NCBI GenBank assembly: GCA_027315365.1
Contig: DAHUYF010000063.1
Span: 1-32,440 of the forward strand
Direction of reading: 5' to 3'
DNA length: 32,440 nt
DNA from: Rhodospirillales bacterium
GTDB taxonomy: Bacteria; Pseudomonadota; Alphaproteobacteria; ATCC43930; CGMCC-115725
Positions 1 to 8,008 of this stretch are shown piece by piece (the stretch's first letter is position 1; every line of letters begins with the position of its first letter). The position numbers and the translations under genes were made by a program. Under the pieces are notes generated by a model that was not told where the DNA came from, searched no databases, and saw only the letters and a program-made list of their open reading frames with translations.

Positions 1-153
1 GTGGCGTCCGTGGTCGAACTCAAGCGCTCCCGGAGCAAGCCCGATCGCGGCGTCGTCACGCTCCGCCACGACACCTTCAACCAGCGCGGCGAGCGCATCA
101 TGACCGCGCTCTGCCTGCACCTGCTGCGCGCGCGCGAGGCACGCGGCGCCTGA
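1..153 (+). CDS. MaoC-like dehydratase, C-terminal fragment (5' end outside window)
   Basis: Frame 1 is open from the first base to a TGA at 151-153 and gives the last 50 residues of a protein. The stretch TLRHDTFNQRGERIM matches the C-terminal strand of MaoC/hot-dog enoyl-CoA hydratase-like proteins, where an N-Q-x-G-E motif follows a V-T-x-x-x sequence. Such proteins hydrate or dehydrate acyl-CoA thioesters in the cytoplasm. The N-terminal catalytic Asp/His part lies outside the window, so substrate and activity cannot be judged. The GTG at position 1 is probably internal and not the start. The assignment rests on a short motif only. Confidence 0.6.
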   Translation: MASVVELKRSRSKPDRGVVTLRHDTFNQRGERIMTALCLHLLRAREARGA

Positions 154-183
154 GCCTGCGGTCGACGGCCGCGGCGCCGGTCG

Positions 184-276
184 GTCGATACGGCCGCGGC
201 GTGCGGCTTCACCGACAAAAACCACATGACGCGGCATTTCAAGCAGGCCGATAGCACGTCGCCGCGCCGACGGGAC
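184..276 (+). pseudogene. Relic of an AraC-family helix-turn-helix domain
   Basis: Frame 1 (the frame of the ATG at 226) reads AAACGFTDKNHMTRHFKQ followed by ADSTSPRRRD. This is the second helix-turn-helix of AraC-family activators (A-x-x-C-G-F-x-D-x-x-H-x-x-R-x-F-K). The preceding bases give only VDT before the match fades, so the first helix-turn-helix and the whole effector domain are missing. After residue 31 the similarity ends and the frame runs into the leader of the DUF302 gene. It has no start or ribosome site of its own. I read it as a decayed fragment, perhaps of a regulator that once served the neighbouring catabolic genes. Confidence 0.55.
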
Positions 277-387
277 CAAAAGCACTCGACTCTTCTGTCC
301 GGCAGGCGACAATCGGGCGGCAAGGCGGCGACCGCGCCGGGCTGGACTCGAGCGTTACGCAGCGCCGGCCTGCAAGGAGAGTGTGCG

Positions 388-792
388 ATGGCGGCAGACG
401 GGTTGACGACCATGCGCAGCGGCTTTGGCGCGAAGGAGACGATGGATCGCCTCGAGGCCGCGGTCAGGGCCAAGGGCATGAGCGTGTTCGCGCGCGTCGA
501 TCACGGCGCCGGAGCTGCGGCCGTCGGCCTGCCGCTGCGGCCGACGGAGCTGCTGATCTTCGGCAGCGCCAAGGCCGGTACGCCGCTCATGCAGCTCGAT
601 CAGGCGATCGGCATCGATCTGCCGTTGAAGGCCCTGGTCGCTGAGGACGCGTCCGGCGCGGTGTGGCTGTCCTACGACGATCCGCGCTGGCTCGCCCGCC
701 GCCACGGTCTCGGCGCCGCGGCCGCGGCGGCCGTCGCGGCGATGGCCGCCGCGCTCGAGGCGGTGGCGGCGCAGGCGACGACGCGGCCCTGA
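388..792 (+). CDS. DUF302-family protein
   Basis: A 134-residue protein of the DUF302 family, whose members are small and of unknown biochemical role. Visible family marks are an N-terminal helix that pairs with a strand (TMDRLEAAVRAKGMSVFARVDH), the central LLIFGSAKAGTPLMQLDQAIGIDLP (given here in two parts: LLIFGSAKAGTPLM and QLDQAIGIDLP) and the later VWLSYDDPRWLARRHG. The C-terminus is an alanine-rich helix. The start is set by AAGGAGA at 374-380, seven bases before the ATG; the frame is open upstream to 226, but that part is the AraC relic. There is no signal peptide or membrane segment. It converges on the MFS gene, with 22 bases between the stops. Function unknown. Confidence 0.8.
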   Translation: MAADGLTTMRSGFGAKETMDRLEAAVRAKGMSVFARVDHGAGAAAVGLPLRPTELLIFGSAKAGTPLMQLDQAIGIDLPLKALVAEDASGAVWLSYDDPRWLARRHGLGAAAAAAVAAMAAALEAVAAQATTRP

Positions 793-814
793 CCCCCGCG
801 CCGGCGCTTGCCGC

Positions 815-2155
815 CTACACAGTCTCCGGCAGCTTGCGGCCGCGCGTCTCGGGCAGGAACGGCGTGGCGATGAATCCCAGGATATAGATGAAGCCGACGC
901 TCACCGCCGCGAGGCCATAGCCGCCGAGTTCTACGATGAGCGAGCCGGCGACGAGCGGGCCGAGAAAGGCCACGAAGCGCGGCGCGTTGAAGCTGAAGGC
1001 GACGCCGGTGGCGCGCAGCCGGGTCGGGTAGAGCTCCGGCAGCCAGGTCGACATCCAGGTATATTGGCCGAGGCTGAAGAAGCCGTTGATGGCGGCAACC
1101 AGCAGCAGCAGATGCAGCTCGTGCGTCCACAGGAACAGCACCGGCGTCAGCACGAAGGCCATGGCGAAGAACAGCATCGTGACCGGCTTGCGACCATAGG
1201 CGTCGGCGAGGAAGCCCAGGCCGATATAGCCGGCGATGGCGCCGACATTGTAGCTCATGCCGGCAAAGCTCGCCCATTGCGCCGCCGGGAGCCCGGCCTT
1301 GGCGGCGGCGCCGCCGATATAGGGCGGGACCCAGGACGAGATGCCCCACCAGCCGAGCGTGGTCGTGAGCGACATCAGCAGCGCGATCAGCGTGCGCCGC
1401 CGGACGACGCGATCGGCGAACAGGTCGACCAGCGTGAAGCGCGCCAGCGCCGCGTCGTGGGCGCCCAGCTCGGCGCCGCTCCGCTTGCGCTCGACCGCCG
1501 CGCGCCGCTGCCGATTGGCGCTTTCCCACAGCGCCGATTCCGGGATGCCGCGCCGGATCCACAAGGTGACCAGCGCCGGCAGGATGCCGATCAGATACAT
1601 CGCACGCCAGGCGCCGGGGCCGTAAGGGCTCACCAGCAGCCAGACGAACGAGGCGATGAAGAAGCCGATGCCGAGGCCGCATTGCATCAGCCCCGCGCCC
1701 TTGCCGCGGGCGTCATCGGGCCACAGCTCGGCGGTGATCGAGGTGCCGGTCGCCCATTCCGAGCCGATGGCGATGCCGACCAGGAAGCGCAGGATGGCAA
1801 ACGATCCCCAATTCCAGGACAGCGCGCTCAGCCCGGTCATCAGCGAATAGGCCAGGATGGCCAGCATCATCGTGCGCTTGCGGCCGATGTAGTCGGCGAG
1901 CACGCCGCCGATCAGGCCGCCGATGCCCCAGCCGAGCAGCGTGATGGCGATCACCGTGCCGGCATAGGCGGGCAGCGCCGCATGCAGCGCCGGATCGAGC
2001 AGCTGGCGCAGCGCCAATCCGACGGTGAGGATCAGCGCATAGGTCTCGTAGCCGTCGAACAGCCAGCCGAGATTGGCCGCCAGCAGCGCCCCCCACTGGC
2101 CGCGCGACAGAGCGCGGTACCACGGCGTCGATCCCACGGCGATATCCTGCTGCAT
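815..2155 (-). CDS. MFS transporter, aromatic acid:H+ symporter type
   Basis: A 446-residue twelve-helix inner-membrane transporter. Between helices 2 and 3 it has the MFS signature GGVLADYIGRKR, with a degenerate repeat, GFLADAYGRKPV, in the second half. The N-terminal W-L-F-D-G-Y-E-T segment in helix 1 resembles the D-G-Y/F-D motif of the aromatic acid:H+ symporter and metabolite:H+ symporter families (benzoate, hydroxybenzoate, sugar acids). The ATG at 2155 is chosen because a strong AAAGGGGGGA at 2161-2170 precedes it; an in-frame start at 2182 would overlap the upstream gene. It is the last gene of the molybdoenzyme operon, 13 bases after the [2Fe-2S] subunit, so it probably imports that enzyme's substrate. 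The actual ligand cannot be read from sequence. Confidence 0.85.
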   Translation of the reverse strand: MQQDIAVGSTPWYRALSRGQWGALLAANLGWLFDGYETYALILTVGLALRQLLDPALHAALPAYAGTVIAITLLGWGIGGLIGGVLADYIGRKRTMMLAILAYSLMTGLSALSWNWGSFAILRFLVGIAIGSEWATGTSITAELWPDDARGKGAGLMQCGLGIGFFIASFVWLLVSPYGPGAWRAMYLIGILPALVTLWIRRGIPESALWESANRQRRAAVERKRSGAELGAHDAALARFTLVDLFADRVVRRRTLIALLMSLTTTLGWWGISSWVPPYIGGAAAKAGLPAAQWASFAGMSYNVGAIAGYIGLGFLADAYGRKPVTMLFFAMAFVLTPVLFLWTHELHLLLLVAAINGFFSLGQYTWMSTWLPELYPTRLRATGVAFSFNAPRFVAFLGPLVAGSLIVELGGYGLAAVSVGFIYILGFIATPFLPETRGRKLPETV

Positions 2156-2168
2156 GATGTTCCCCCCT

Positions 2169-2657
2169 TTATCCAGCGGCACCCCTGCGCTTTGCCGCCG
2201 CCAGCTTCACCGCCTGCACGATCTCGGGATAGGCGCCGCAGCGGCAGAGATTGCCGGCGAGATAATGCCGGATGTCGTCGTCGCCGGGATCGGGATGCTG
2301 CTCGAGCAGCTGCCGCGTCATCAGCACGAAGCCCGGGGTGCAGAAGCCGCATTGGAAGGCGCCGGCCTCGATGAAGGCCTGCTGCACCGGGTCGAGCGTG
2401 CCGTCGGCGTCGAGATGCTCGATCGTCGTCACCGCGCGGCCGTCGACCAGCGCCGCCAGCGCCAGGCAGGATGACACCGCCCGCCCGTCGACCAGCACGG
2501 TGCAGCAGCCGCAGAGCCCCTGGCCGCAGCTTTCGCGCGCGCCATAGAGCGCGAAGCGGTCGCGCAGCATGGTCACCAGGCTCTCTTGCGGCGCGACCTC
2601 GGCCGCGACCGTCCGGCCGTTGAGGGTGAAGCGGATGGTTCGCGGCGCGGCGCTCAT
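2169..2657 (-). CDS. [2Fe-2S] subunit of a xanthine-dehydrogenase-family molybdoenzyme
   Basis: A 162-residue electron-transfer subunit of the CoxS/XdhA-small type. The N-terminal plant-ferredoxin-like domain carries C44, C49, C52 and C64 (pattern C-x4-C-x2-C-x11-C). The C-terminal four-helix domain carries C103, C106, C138 and C140 in CGFC and CRC motifs. Both clusters are complete, so electrons can pass from the molybdenum subunit to the FAD subunit. The ATG at 2657 follows the large-subunit stop by one base, with GAGGA just upstream, which implies translational coupling. A much longer open frame upstream of this start overlaps the large subunit and is not coding. Confidence 0.93.
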   Translation of the reverse strand: MSAAPRTIRFTLNGRTVAAEVAPQESLVTMLRDRFALYGARESCGQGLCGCCTVLVDGRAVSSCLALAALVDGRAVTTIEHLDADGTLDPVQQAFIEAGAFQCGFCTPGFVLMTRQLLEQHPDPGDDDIRHYLAGNLCRCGAYPEIVQAVKLAAAKRRGAAG

Positions 2658-2658
2658 C

Positions 2659-4941
2659 TCATTCCTCCGCGAGACTGTCGCCGGCGGCGGCTCGGATCGC
2701 GCGATAGATCGCTTCCGGCGTGAGCGGCAGCGAGGTGAGCCGCACGCCGACGGCGTCGTGGATGGCGTTGGCGATGGCGGGCGAGACGCCGAAGGTGCCG
2801 CTCTCGCCGACGCCCTTGGCGCCGAAGGGACCGCTGTGCTGGGAAGCCGCCACCGTCTCGCTCTCGATCCGCGCCGGCAGGTCGCCCAGCCCCGGGATCT
2901 TGTAATCGGCGAAGGACGGGTTCTTGAGCTGGCCGTCGCGGTCGAACTCCATGCTTTCCAGCAGGGTGAATCCGAGCTGCATGATGGCGGCGCCCGACAG
3001 CTGCGTCTCGACGATGCGCGGATTGAGCGGCGTGCCGACATCGGCGACGGTGACCAGCCGCAGCAGCCGCACCCGGCCGGTCTCGCTGTCGACCTCGAGC
3101 TCGACCCCCGTGGCGCCCACCATCCAGAACGGCGTGGCGTTGTCGGTGAGCCCGGTCGCAAGGTCGGGCGGCGCATAGCTCGGCAGGAAGCTTGCGGTGC
3201 CGATGATCGTGCCCGCCTGCATGCCGTAGCGGCGGCGGAACAGCTCGGCGATCTCGACATTGGCGCCCGGCGGCAATCCCAGCTCGGCGGCGAGCGCCGC
3301 GAGCTTGTCGCGCGCATCCTCGGCGGCGCGCTTCACTGCATTCCCCATATGGAAGGTCGAGCGCGAGCCCAGCGTCGCCATGTCATAGGGCGTCACGTCG
3401 GTGTCGGGATGGACGATGCGCACCGATTCCGCCGGGAGGTTCAGCACCTCGGCGGCGATCTGCGCCATCGCCGTGTCGGAGCCCTGTCCCATATCGACGG
3501 TGCCGCACTGCACGGCACAGCTGCCGTCGGCGGCGATCGTCACCAGCGCCACCGAGGCGGTGGGCGAGATGCTCGCCTTGAAGCCCAGCGCGATGCCGCG
3601 GCCGCGCTTGACAGGCCCGGTGCCGCGCTCGAAAGGCCGGCCCCACTCGAGCTTCTGCGCCAACCGCTCCAGCACCGCGGCGATCGCCGCGTCGCGCATC
3701 ACCGTGCCGGTGGCCTGCGGCCTGCCCTCGCGCAGGATGTTGCGGCGGCGGAACTCCACGGGGTCGAGCGCCAGCGCCCGGGCGATCAGGTCGGTGTGGC
3801 TCTCATAGGCCCAGACCAGCTGCGGAATGCCGAAGCCGCGCAGCGCGCCGGCCGGCGGCCGGTTGGTGTAGAGCGCGACGCTGTCGATCGCCACGTTCTC
3901 GATGTCATAGGGCCCGGCGGCGGTGAAGCCCGATTTCTGCGTCACCCGCGGCCCGATATCGGCATAGGCGCCGCCGTTCCACCACACCTCGCAGCGCCGC
4001 GCGGTGATGCGGCCGTCGCGGTCGACCGCGCTCTTGATGCGCACGGTGCAGGCATGCCGCGTGATGGTATAGAACTGCTCCTCCATGGTGAGCGACACCT
4101 TCACCGGCCGGCGCGCCAGCAGCGCCAGCGCGGTCACCAGCGCCTCAAGCTTGATATAGAGCTTGGCGCCAAAGCCGCCGCCGAGATAGGCCGTCCGCAC
4201 CCGCACCCGGTTCTCCGGCCAGCCGAGCAGCCGCGCGATCTCGATGCGCACGAAGGACGGGCTCTGCGACGCCGTGTGGATGGTTACCGACGCCTCCGTC
4301 GCCTCGGCCAGCGCCACCATCGGCTCGAGCGGCGTGTGCATCACCGGCTGGCTGCGGAAGCTGTGCTCGAAGACCTGCCCGGCCGCCGCGAAGGCACGCT
4401 CGACATCGCCGCGCCGGAGCCGGAACTCGAGCGCCACATTGGTGCCGCGCTTGCCGCCGAGATGCTTGAGATCGGCAAACGTGCCGGCGGGCTTCAGCGC
4501 CTCGTGCACCAGCACCGGCGAGGTCGCCGCCTCGACCTCGTCGAAGATGCCGGGCAGTTCGTCATACTCGACCGTCACCAGCTGCGCCGCCGCCTCGGCG
4601 ATGGCGGCATCGGCGGCCAGCACCGCCGCCACCGGCTCGCCGATATGGCGCACCTTGTCGATGGCGAGGATCGGCTGGTCATGGAAGGCCGGCCCGTAAT
4701 AGGGGCTCGGGATGATCTGCCGCACCTCGGCACTGGTGATCACGGCATGGACCCCGGCCATCGCCCGGGCGGCCTCGGCATCGATGCGGCGGATGGTGCC
4801 GTGGGCGATCGGGCTGCGCACCAGCTTGCCGTAAAGCATGCCGGGAAGCTGCAGATTGTGGATGTACTCGGCCCGCCCCGTGACCTTGGCGCGGGCTTCG
4901 AGCCGCGGCAGCGAGCGGCCGACCTGGCGGGCGGCCCTCAC
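2659..4941 (-). CDS. Molybdopterin-binding catalytic subunit, xanthine-dehydrogenase family
   Basis: A 760-residue molybdenum hydroxylase large subunit. It starts with the usual G-R-S-L-P-R-x-E-A-x-x-K-V-T-G segment. It carries the cofactor-binding GGGFGAK at 254-260, the second loop GALRGFG at 365-371 and the catalytic glutamate E713 in KGVGESGTFG. Such enzymes hydroxylate purines, aldehydes or N-heteroaromatics with water as the oxygen source. The CO dehydrogenase loop A-Y-x-C-S-F-R is absent, so it is not a form I CO dehydrogenase. The GTG start shares a GTGA overlap with the FAD-subunit stop; the open frame upstream of it is a shadow. The enzyme appears cytoplasmic, as no Tat signal is present. 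The substrate is unknown, but the adjoining aromatic-acid-type transporter points to an aromatic or heteroaromatic compound. Confidence 0.92.
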   Translation of the reverse strand: MRAARQVGRSLPRLEARAKVTGRAEYIHNLQLPGMLYGKLVRSPIAHGTIRRIDAEAARAMAGVHAVITSAEVRQIIPSPYYGPAFHDQPILAIDKVRHIGEPVAAVLAADAAIAEAAAQLVTVEYDELPGIFDEVEAATSPVLVHEALKPAGTFADLKHLGGKRGTNVALEFRLRRGDVERAFAAAGQVFEHSFRSQPVMHTPLEPMVALAEATEASVTIHTASQSPSFVRIEIARLLGWPENRVRVRTAYLGGGFGAKLYIKLEALVTALALLARRPVKVSLTMEEQFYTITRHACTVRIKSAVDRDGRITARRCEVWWNGGAYADIGPRVTQKSGFTAAGPYDIENVAIDSVALYTNRPPAGALRGFGIPQLVWAYESHTDLIARALALDPVEFRRRNILREGRPQATGTVMRDAAIAAVLERLAQKLEWGRPFERGTGPVKRGRGIALGFKASISPTASVALVTIAADGSCAVQCGTVDMGQGSDTAMAQIAAEVLNLPAESVRIVHPDTDVTPYDMATLGSRSTFHMGNAVKRAAEDARDKLAALAAELGLPPGANVEIAELFRRRYGMQAGTIIGTASFLPSYAPPDLATGLTDNATPFWMVGATGVELEVDSETGRVRLLRLVTVADVGTPLNPRIVETQLSGAAIMQLGFTLLESMEFDRDGQLKNPSFADYKIPGLGDLPARIESETVAASQHSGPFGAKGVGESGTFGVSPAIANAIHDAVGVRLTSLPLTPEAIYRAIRAAAGDSLAEE

Positions 4942-5822
4942 CGTGTCTCTCCCGCCGCCGGCAGATCGAGAAGCCGCGCCAGCGCGCGGCGCAGCTCCAC
5001 CTCGAGCAGCCGGCGCTTGTAGGCCGAGGAGCCGCGGGCATCGGCGATGATCGCCGCCGCCGCCTCCGCCGCCGCCACCCGCCCCGCCTCGCCGATGAGC
5101 GCCGCATCGGCCGTCCGCCCGGCGAGCAGGCTCTCCGCCTGGGCAAGACGCATCGGCCGCTCCGTCGCCGCCCCCAGCACGATGGTGGCGGCGCGGATCG
5201 CCGCGCCGTCCGCCTCGAGCGAGAGCGCCAGGCCCAGCGCCGGCCAGTCGTCGGCGGCGCGCGTCGTGCATTTGACGTAGAGCGCGCGCCGGCGCGGCTG
5301 CGGCGGCACGATCGCGGCGACGATGAGCTCGTCGCCGCGCAGCACCGTCTCGTAGTATCCCGAGACGAGGCCGTCGACCGGCAGCCGGCGCCGCCCGGCC
5401 GGCCCCTCGATCTCGACCTCGGCGCCGAGCGCGATCAGCACCGGCGGCAAATCCATATGCGGGTCGCCATGGGCGAGATTGCCGCCGACGGTGGCGACAT
5501 TGCGCACCCGCGGATTGGAATGGCGGCGCAGCGCCGCGGCGATCACCGGCGCCGCGCGCCGGATCTCGGGTGCGCGCTCCAGCTCGGCCAGCCGCACCAT
5601 GGCGCCGATCCGCAACTCGCCCGTGGGCGAGAGCGAGAGGCTCGCGACGTCGCCCGCCAGCGCATTGAGGCTGACCAGCCGCTTCGGCCGGAAGAAGCCC
5701 GACTTCATCATCAGCATCAGCGCCGTGCCGCCGGCGAACGCACGCACCGCGGAATCCTCGGGATCGAGCAGCGCGAGCGCCTCGCGGAGCGTGCCGGGCT
5801 CGACGAGATCGAACGGCATCAT
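4938..5822 (-). CDS. FAD-binding subunit of the molybdenum hydroxylase (CoxM-like)
   Basis: A 294-residue flavoprotein of the CoxM/XdhB type. The two FAD-contacting loops are visible: A-G-G-T at 30-33, and TVGGNLAHGDP at 111-121 followed by a D-L-P-P. The C-terminal CO-dehydrogenase flavoprotein domain follows, with the typical K-C-T-x-R-A-A-D-D-W-P. It transfers electrons from the [2Fe-2S] subunit to an acceptor. Two ATGs in tandem (5822 and 5819) begin MMPFDLVEPG, the usual family start; the ribosome site is weak. It is the first gene of the operon, giving the order FAD-Mo-FeS-transporter. It overlaps the molybdenum subunit by four bases. Confidence 0.92.
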   Translation of the reverse strand: MMPFDLVEPGTLREALALLDPEDSAVRAFAGGTALMLMMKSGFFRPKRLVSLNALAGDVASLSLSPTGELRIGAMVRLAELERAPEIRRAAPVIAAALRRHSNPRVRNVATVGGNLAHGDPHMDLPPVLIALGAEVEIEGPAGRRRLPVDGLVSGYYETVLRGDELIVAAIVPPQPRRRALYVKCTTRAADDWPALGLALSLEADGAAIRAATIVLGAATERPMRLAQAESLLAGRTADAALIGEAGRVAAAEAAAAIIADARGSSAYKRRLLEVELRRALARLLDLPAAGETR

Positions 5823-5956
5823 CGCGCCGCGCCCGCCGCCTTCCCGCCGGATGTCGTCCGTCCAGGCATCGTTCCGTCCTCTCCTGCCGGTCGTCGGCGT
5901 CCGCAGCGCCGATCTTGCTTCCGACCGTGAGTATAGGTCGCGTCGCGGCAACGGCA

Positions 5957-5986
5957 ACCGCACTGCGCTACACCGCACTGCGCTTA
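5957..5986. repeat. Tandem 15-bp direct repeat, possible operator
   Basis: The 13-mer ACCGCACTGCGCT occurs at 5957-5969 and again at 5972-5984, a start-to-start distance of 15 bases. The repeat lies in the gap between two divergent operons, about 45 bases upstream of the predicted -35 box of the quinoprotein gene. Closely spaced direct repeats are typical of sites for AraC-like or response-regulator proteins. No intact regulator gene is nearby. It could also be a chance tandem duplication. Confidence 0.45.
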
Positions 5987-6029
5987 ACGCCCCTTGCGCC
6001 GCCCGCGCCGGCACCGTTCAGGAACCGGC

Positions 6030-6058
6030 TTGGCGCAAGCCCTTGTTGCAGCTATGCT
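6030..6058 (+). promoter_or_regulatory. Candidate sigma-70-like promoter of the quinoprotein operon
   Basis: TTGGCG at 6030-6035 and TATGCT at 6053-6058 are separated by exactly 17 bases. Each hexamer matches the consensus at four of six positions. The surrounding region is the most AT-rich part of the gap. Predicted transcription would begin near 6065, leaving an untranslated leader of about 115 bases. Confidence 0.35.
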
Positions 6059-6179
6059 ACTTTTGATAGCCGATCCGTCGGCGATCTCGGGCATGAACAA
6101 TCCTGCCTCCAAAGGGGGTGTAGGAAACCGAGCGGCAGGCGCGGGTTTGAACACGCCGCCGCCATCATGGGAGGGAGCG

Positions 6180-7943
6180 ATGCATCATACGAGGGCGATG
6201 GCATTCGCCGCGGCGATGGCTGCGGGAGCGCTGCTGACCGGCTGCGCTCAGCAGGAGACGGCGATGGCGCCAGCCGCCGCGCCGCAGGCGGCTGCGGCGG
6301 CGATGATGCCGGTGCCGCCGGACGGCGCGACCGGCGCCGACTGGACGAGCTATCACGGCACCTGGCGGGACTACGACTTCAGCAGCCTCGATCAGATCAA
6401 CACCGGCACGGTAAAGAACCTGCAGGTGGCCTGGACCCACGATCCCGGCCGCGACACCCGCGGCCTGCAATCGATGCCGCTGGCCGAGGGCGGCGTCCTC
6501 TACTACTCGGGCTCGTACAGCCGGGTCTACGCGCTCGACGGCGCCACCGGCAAGGTCATCTGGTCCTATTTCCCGAAGCTCGACGAGGGGCTCATCAAGC
6601 GGCAGACGCATTCGCCCTATAACCGCGGCGTCGCTCTGGGCCATGGCCGGGTCTATGTCGGCACGATGGATGGCCGGCTCATCGCCCTCGACCAGAAAAC
6701 CGGCAAGCCGGTCTGGGACACCAAGCTCATCAACTCGCAGAAGCTGACCGTGGGCTTCACCGGCGCCCCGATCGTCGTCAAGGACATGGTGGTGATCGGC
6801 GCCCAGGGCGGCGAGTGGCCCTATCGCGGCCCGATCTTCGGCGTCGACGCCAACACCGGCAAGAAGAAATGGACCTTCCTCACCGTGGCGCCCGACGCGA
6901 AGTCGCAAGCGACCTGGGGCCATAATTCCTGGCGCACCGGCGGCGGCGGCGGCTGGATGCCCGGCACCTATGACGCCGCGACCAACACGCTCTGGTGGGG
7001 CACCGCCAACCCGGCGCCGCTCTATGACTGGTCGGGAGCGGATTTCATGCACAACGGCGCCCGGCCCGGCAACAACCTCTATACCACCTCGGTCATCGCG
7101 CTCGATCCCGACACCGGCAAGCTCAAATTCTATCACCAGGAGCTGCCGCATGACGGCTGGGACTTCGACAGCGCCATCGGCGAGTTCGTGATGATCGACC
7201 AGGGCGGCAAGTCGTTGATCGTCCATCCCAACAAGAGCGGCTACATCTTCGTCTACAACCGCGGCGACGCCAGCCTGGTCAACGTCTGGCGCATCACCGA
7301 GAACAGCAACTTCGTTCAGAGCATCGATCCCAAGACCGGCGAGCTCATCGGACGGCGCGACTTCACCGCGGGCCATGTCGACCCGCCGCTCTGCCCGGCG
7401 ATCGACGGCGGCGTCAGCTGGAATTCGGGCGCTTATGATCCGCGCACCAACACTTGGTACAAGGTCGGCAACGAGTGGTGCATGGATCTGAAGGTGGTGA
7501 AGACCCGGCCCATCCTCGAGCCGCAGGCGCAACTCGACATCGGCGCCGATTTCCACGAAGTGCCGCCTCCCGGCGCCGACAAGCCCTGGGGCCATGTCGA
7601 CGCGCGCGACCCCGTCACCGGCCAGATCAAATGGCAGGTGAAGTTCAAGGAGCCGCCGATGGCGAGCCTCTTGGCGACGGCCGGCAACCTGCTCTTCGTA
7701 CCCGATGCCGAAGGCATGCTCCATGCCTATGATTCGCGCACCGGCAAGGAGCTGTGGTCGCATTCCGACGGCGTCGGCCATGATGGCGGCATCATGACCT
7801 ACGCCGCCAACGGCAAGCAGTACGTCGCCGTCGTCGCCGGCTGGGGCGGCATGGCGACCGACGGATTTCCCAAGATGTTCGGCGAGCCTTTCACCAGCAT
7901 GCCGCGCAACACCGGCGTGCTGACGGTCTATACGCTGAAATAA
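6180..7943 (+). CDS. PQQ-dependent alcohol dehydrogenase, lanthanide-type signature, predicted lipoprotein
   Basis: A 587-residue quinoprotein dehydrogenase with an eight-bladed propeller. It would oxidise an alcohol in the periplasm and pass electrons to cytochrome c. The signal sequence ends in the lipobox L-L-T-G-C (C22), followed by an Ala/Pro-rich tether to about residue 48, so it should be membrane-anchored. The metal and PQQ ligands align as E212 (GGEWPYRG), N277 (GTANPAP), catalytic D328 and D330 in WDFD, and K352. Asp at the +2 position (D-x-D) marks lanthanide-dependent enzymes such as XoxF and PedH; calcium enzymes have Ala or Ser there. The vicinal Cys-Cys pair seen in MxaF is absent, while the distal cysteines in LCPAIDGG and EWCMD remain. 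GGGAGG before the ATG at 6180 fixes the start. The substrate is unknown. Confidence 0.9.
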   Translation: MHHTRAMAFAAAMAAGALLTGCAQQETAMAPAAAPQAAAAAMMPVPPDGATGADWTSYHGTWRDYDFSSLDQINTGTVKNLQVAWTHDPGRDTRGLQSMPLAEGGVLYYSGSYSRVYALDGATGKVIWSYFPKLDEGLIKRQTHSPYNRGVALGHGRVYVGTMDGRLIALDQKTGKPVWDTKLINSQKLTVGFTGAPIVVKDMVVIGAQGGEWPYRGPIFGVDANTGKKKWTFLTVAPDAKSQATWGHNSWRTGGGGGWMPGTYDAATNTLWWGTANPAPLYDWSGADFMHNGARPGNNLYTTSVIALDPDTGKLKFYHQELPHDGWDFDSAIGEFVMIDQGGKSLIVHPNKSGYIFVYNRGDASLVNVWRITENSNFVQSIDPKTGELIGRRDFTAGHVDPPLCPAIDGGVSWNSGAYDPRTNTWYKVGNEWCMDLKVVKTRPILEPQAQLDIGADFHEVPPPGADKPWGHVDARDPVTGQIKWQVKFKEPPMASLLATAGNLLFVPDAEGMLHAYDSRTGKELWSHSDGVGHDGGIMTYAANGKQYVAVVAGWGGMATDGFPKMFGEPFTSMPRNTGVLTVYTLK

Positions 7944-7961
7944 GTCTCTAGCGAGCGTTTG

Positions 7962-7990
7962 AAGGGCGGGGCGAGCTTGCCCCGCCCTTT
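7962..7990 (+). terminator. Strong intercistronic hairpin
   Basis: AAGGGCGGGGC (7962-7972) pairs perfectly with GCCCCGCCCTT (7979-7989) around a six-base loop: an 11-bp stem followed by only a short T run. It lies 18 bases after the dehydrogenase stop and just before the cytochrome gene. It may partly terminate transcription or protect the 3' end of the dehydrogenase message, so that less cytochrome than dehydrogenase is made. Confidence 0.65.
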
Positions 7991-8008
7991 CGACGCCGGA
8001 GCGCCGAT

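Larger units (their letters stand above)
5823..6179. promoter_or_regulatory. Divergent control region between molybdoenzyme operon and quinoprotein operon
   Basis: This 357-base gap separates two divergent catabolic operons and has no convincing gene. It contains a pair of 15-bp direct repeats (5957-5984), a plausible sigma-70-like promoter for the quinoprotein gene (6030-6058) and a leader of about 115 bases before the ATG at 6180. An open frame beginning at 5994 runs in frame into the quinoprotein, but the signal peptide at 6180 makes that extension unlikely. No promoter for the minus-strand operon could be picked out with confidence. Confidence 0.55.

Noticed and set aside
2659-4941. Assignment as a CO dehydrogenase large subunit (CoxL)
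   Set aside because: The diagnostic A-Y-x-C-S-F-R active-site loop is absent; the loop here is G-A-L-R-G-F-G.
5994-6179. N-terminal extension of the quinoprotein
   Set aside because: It would place the lipoprotein signal and lipobox inside the protein; the ATG at 6180 has a good ribosome site.
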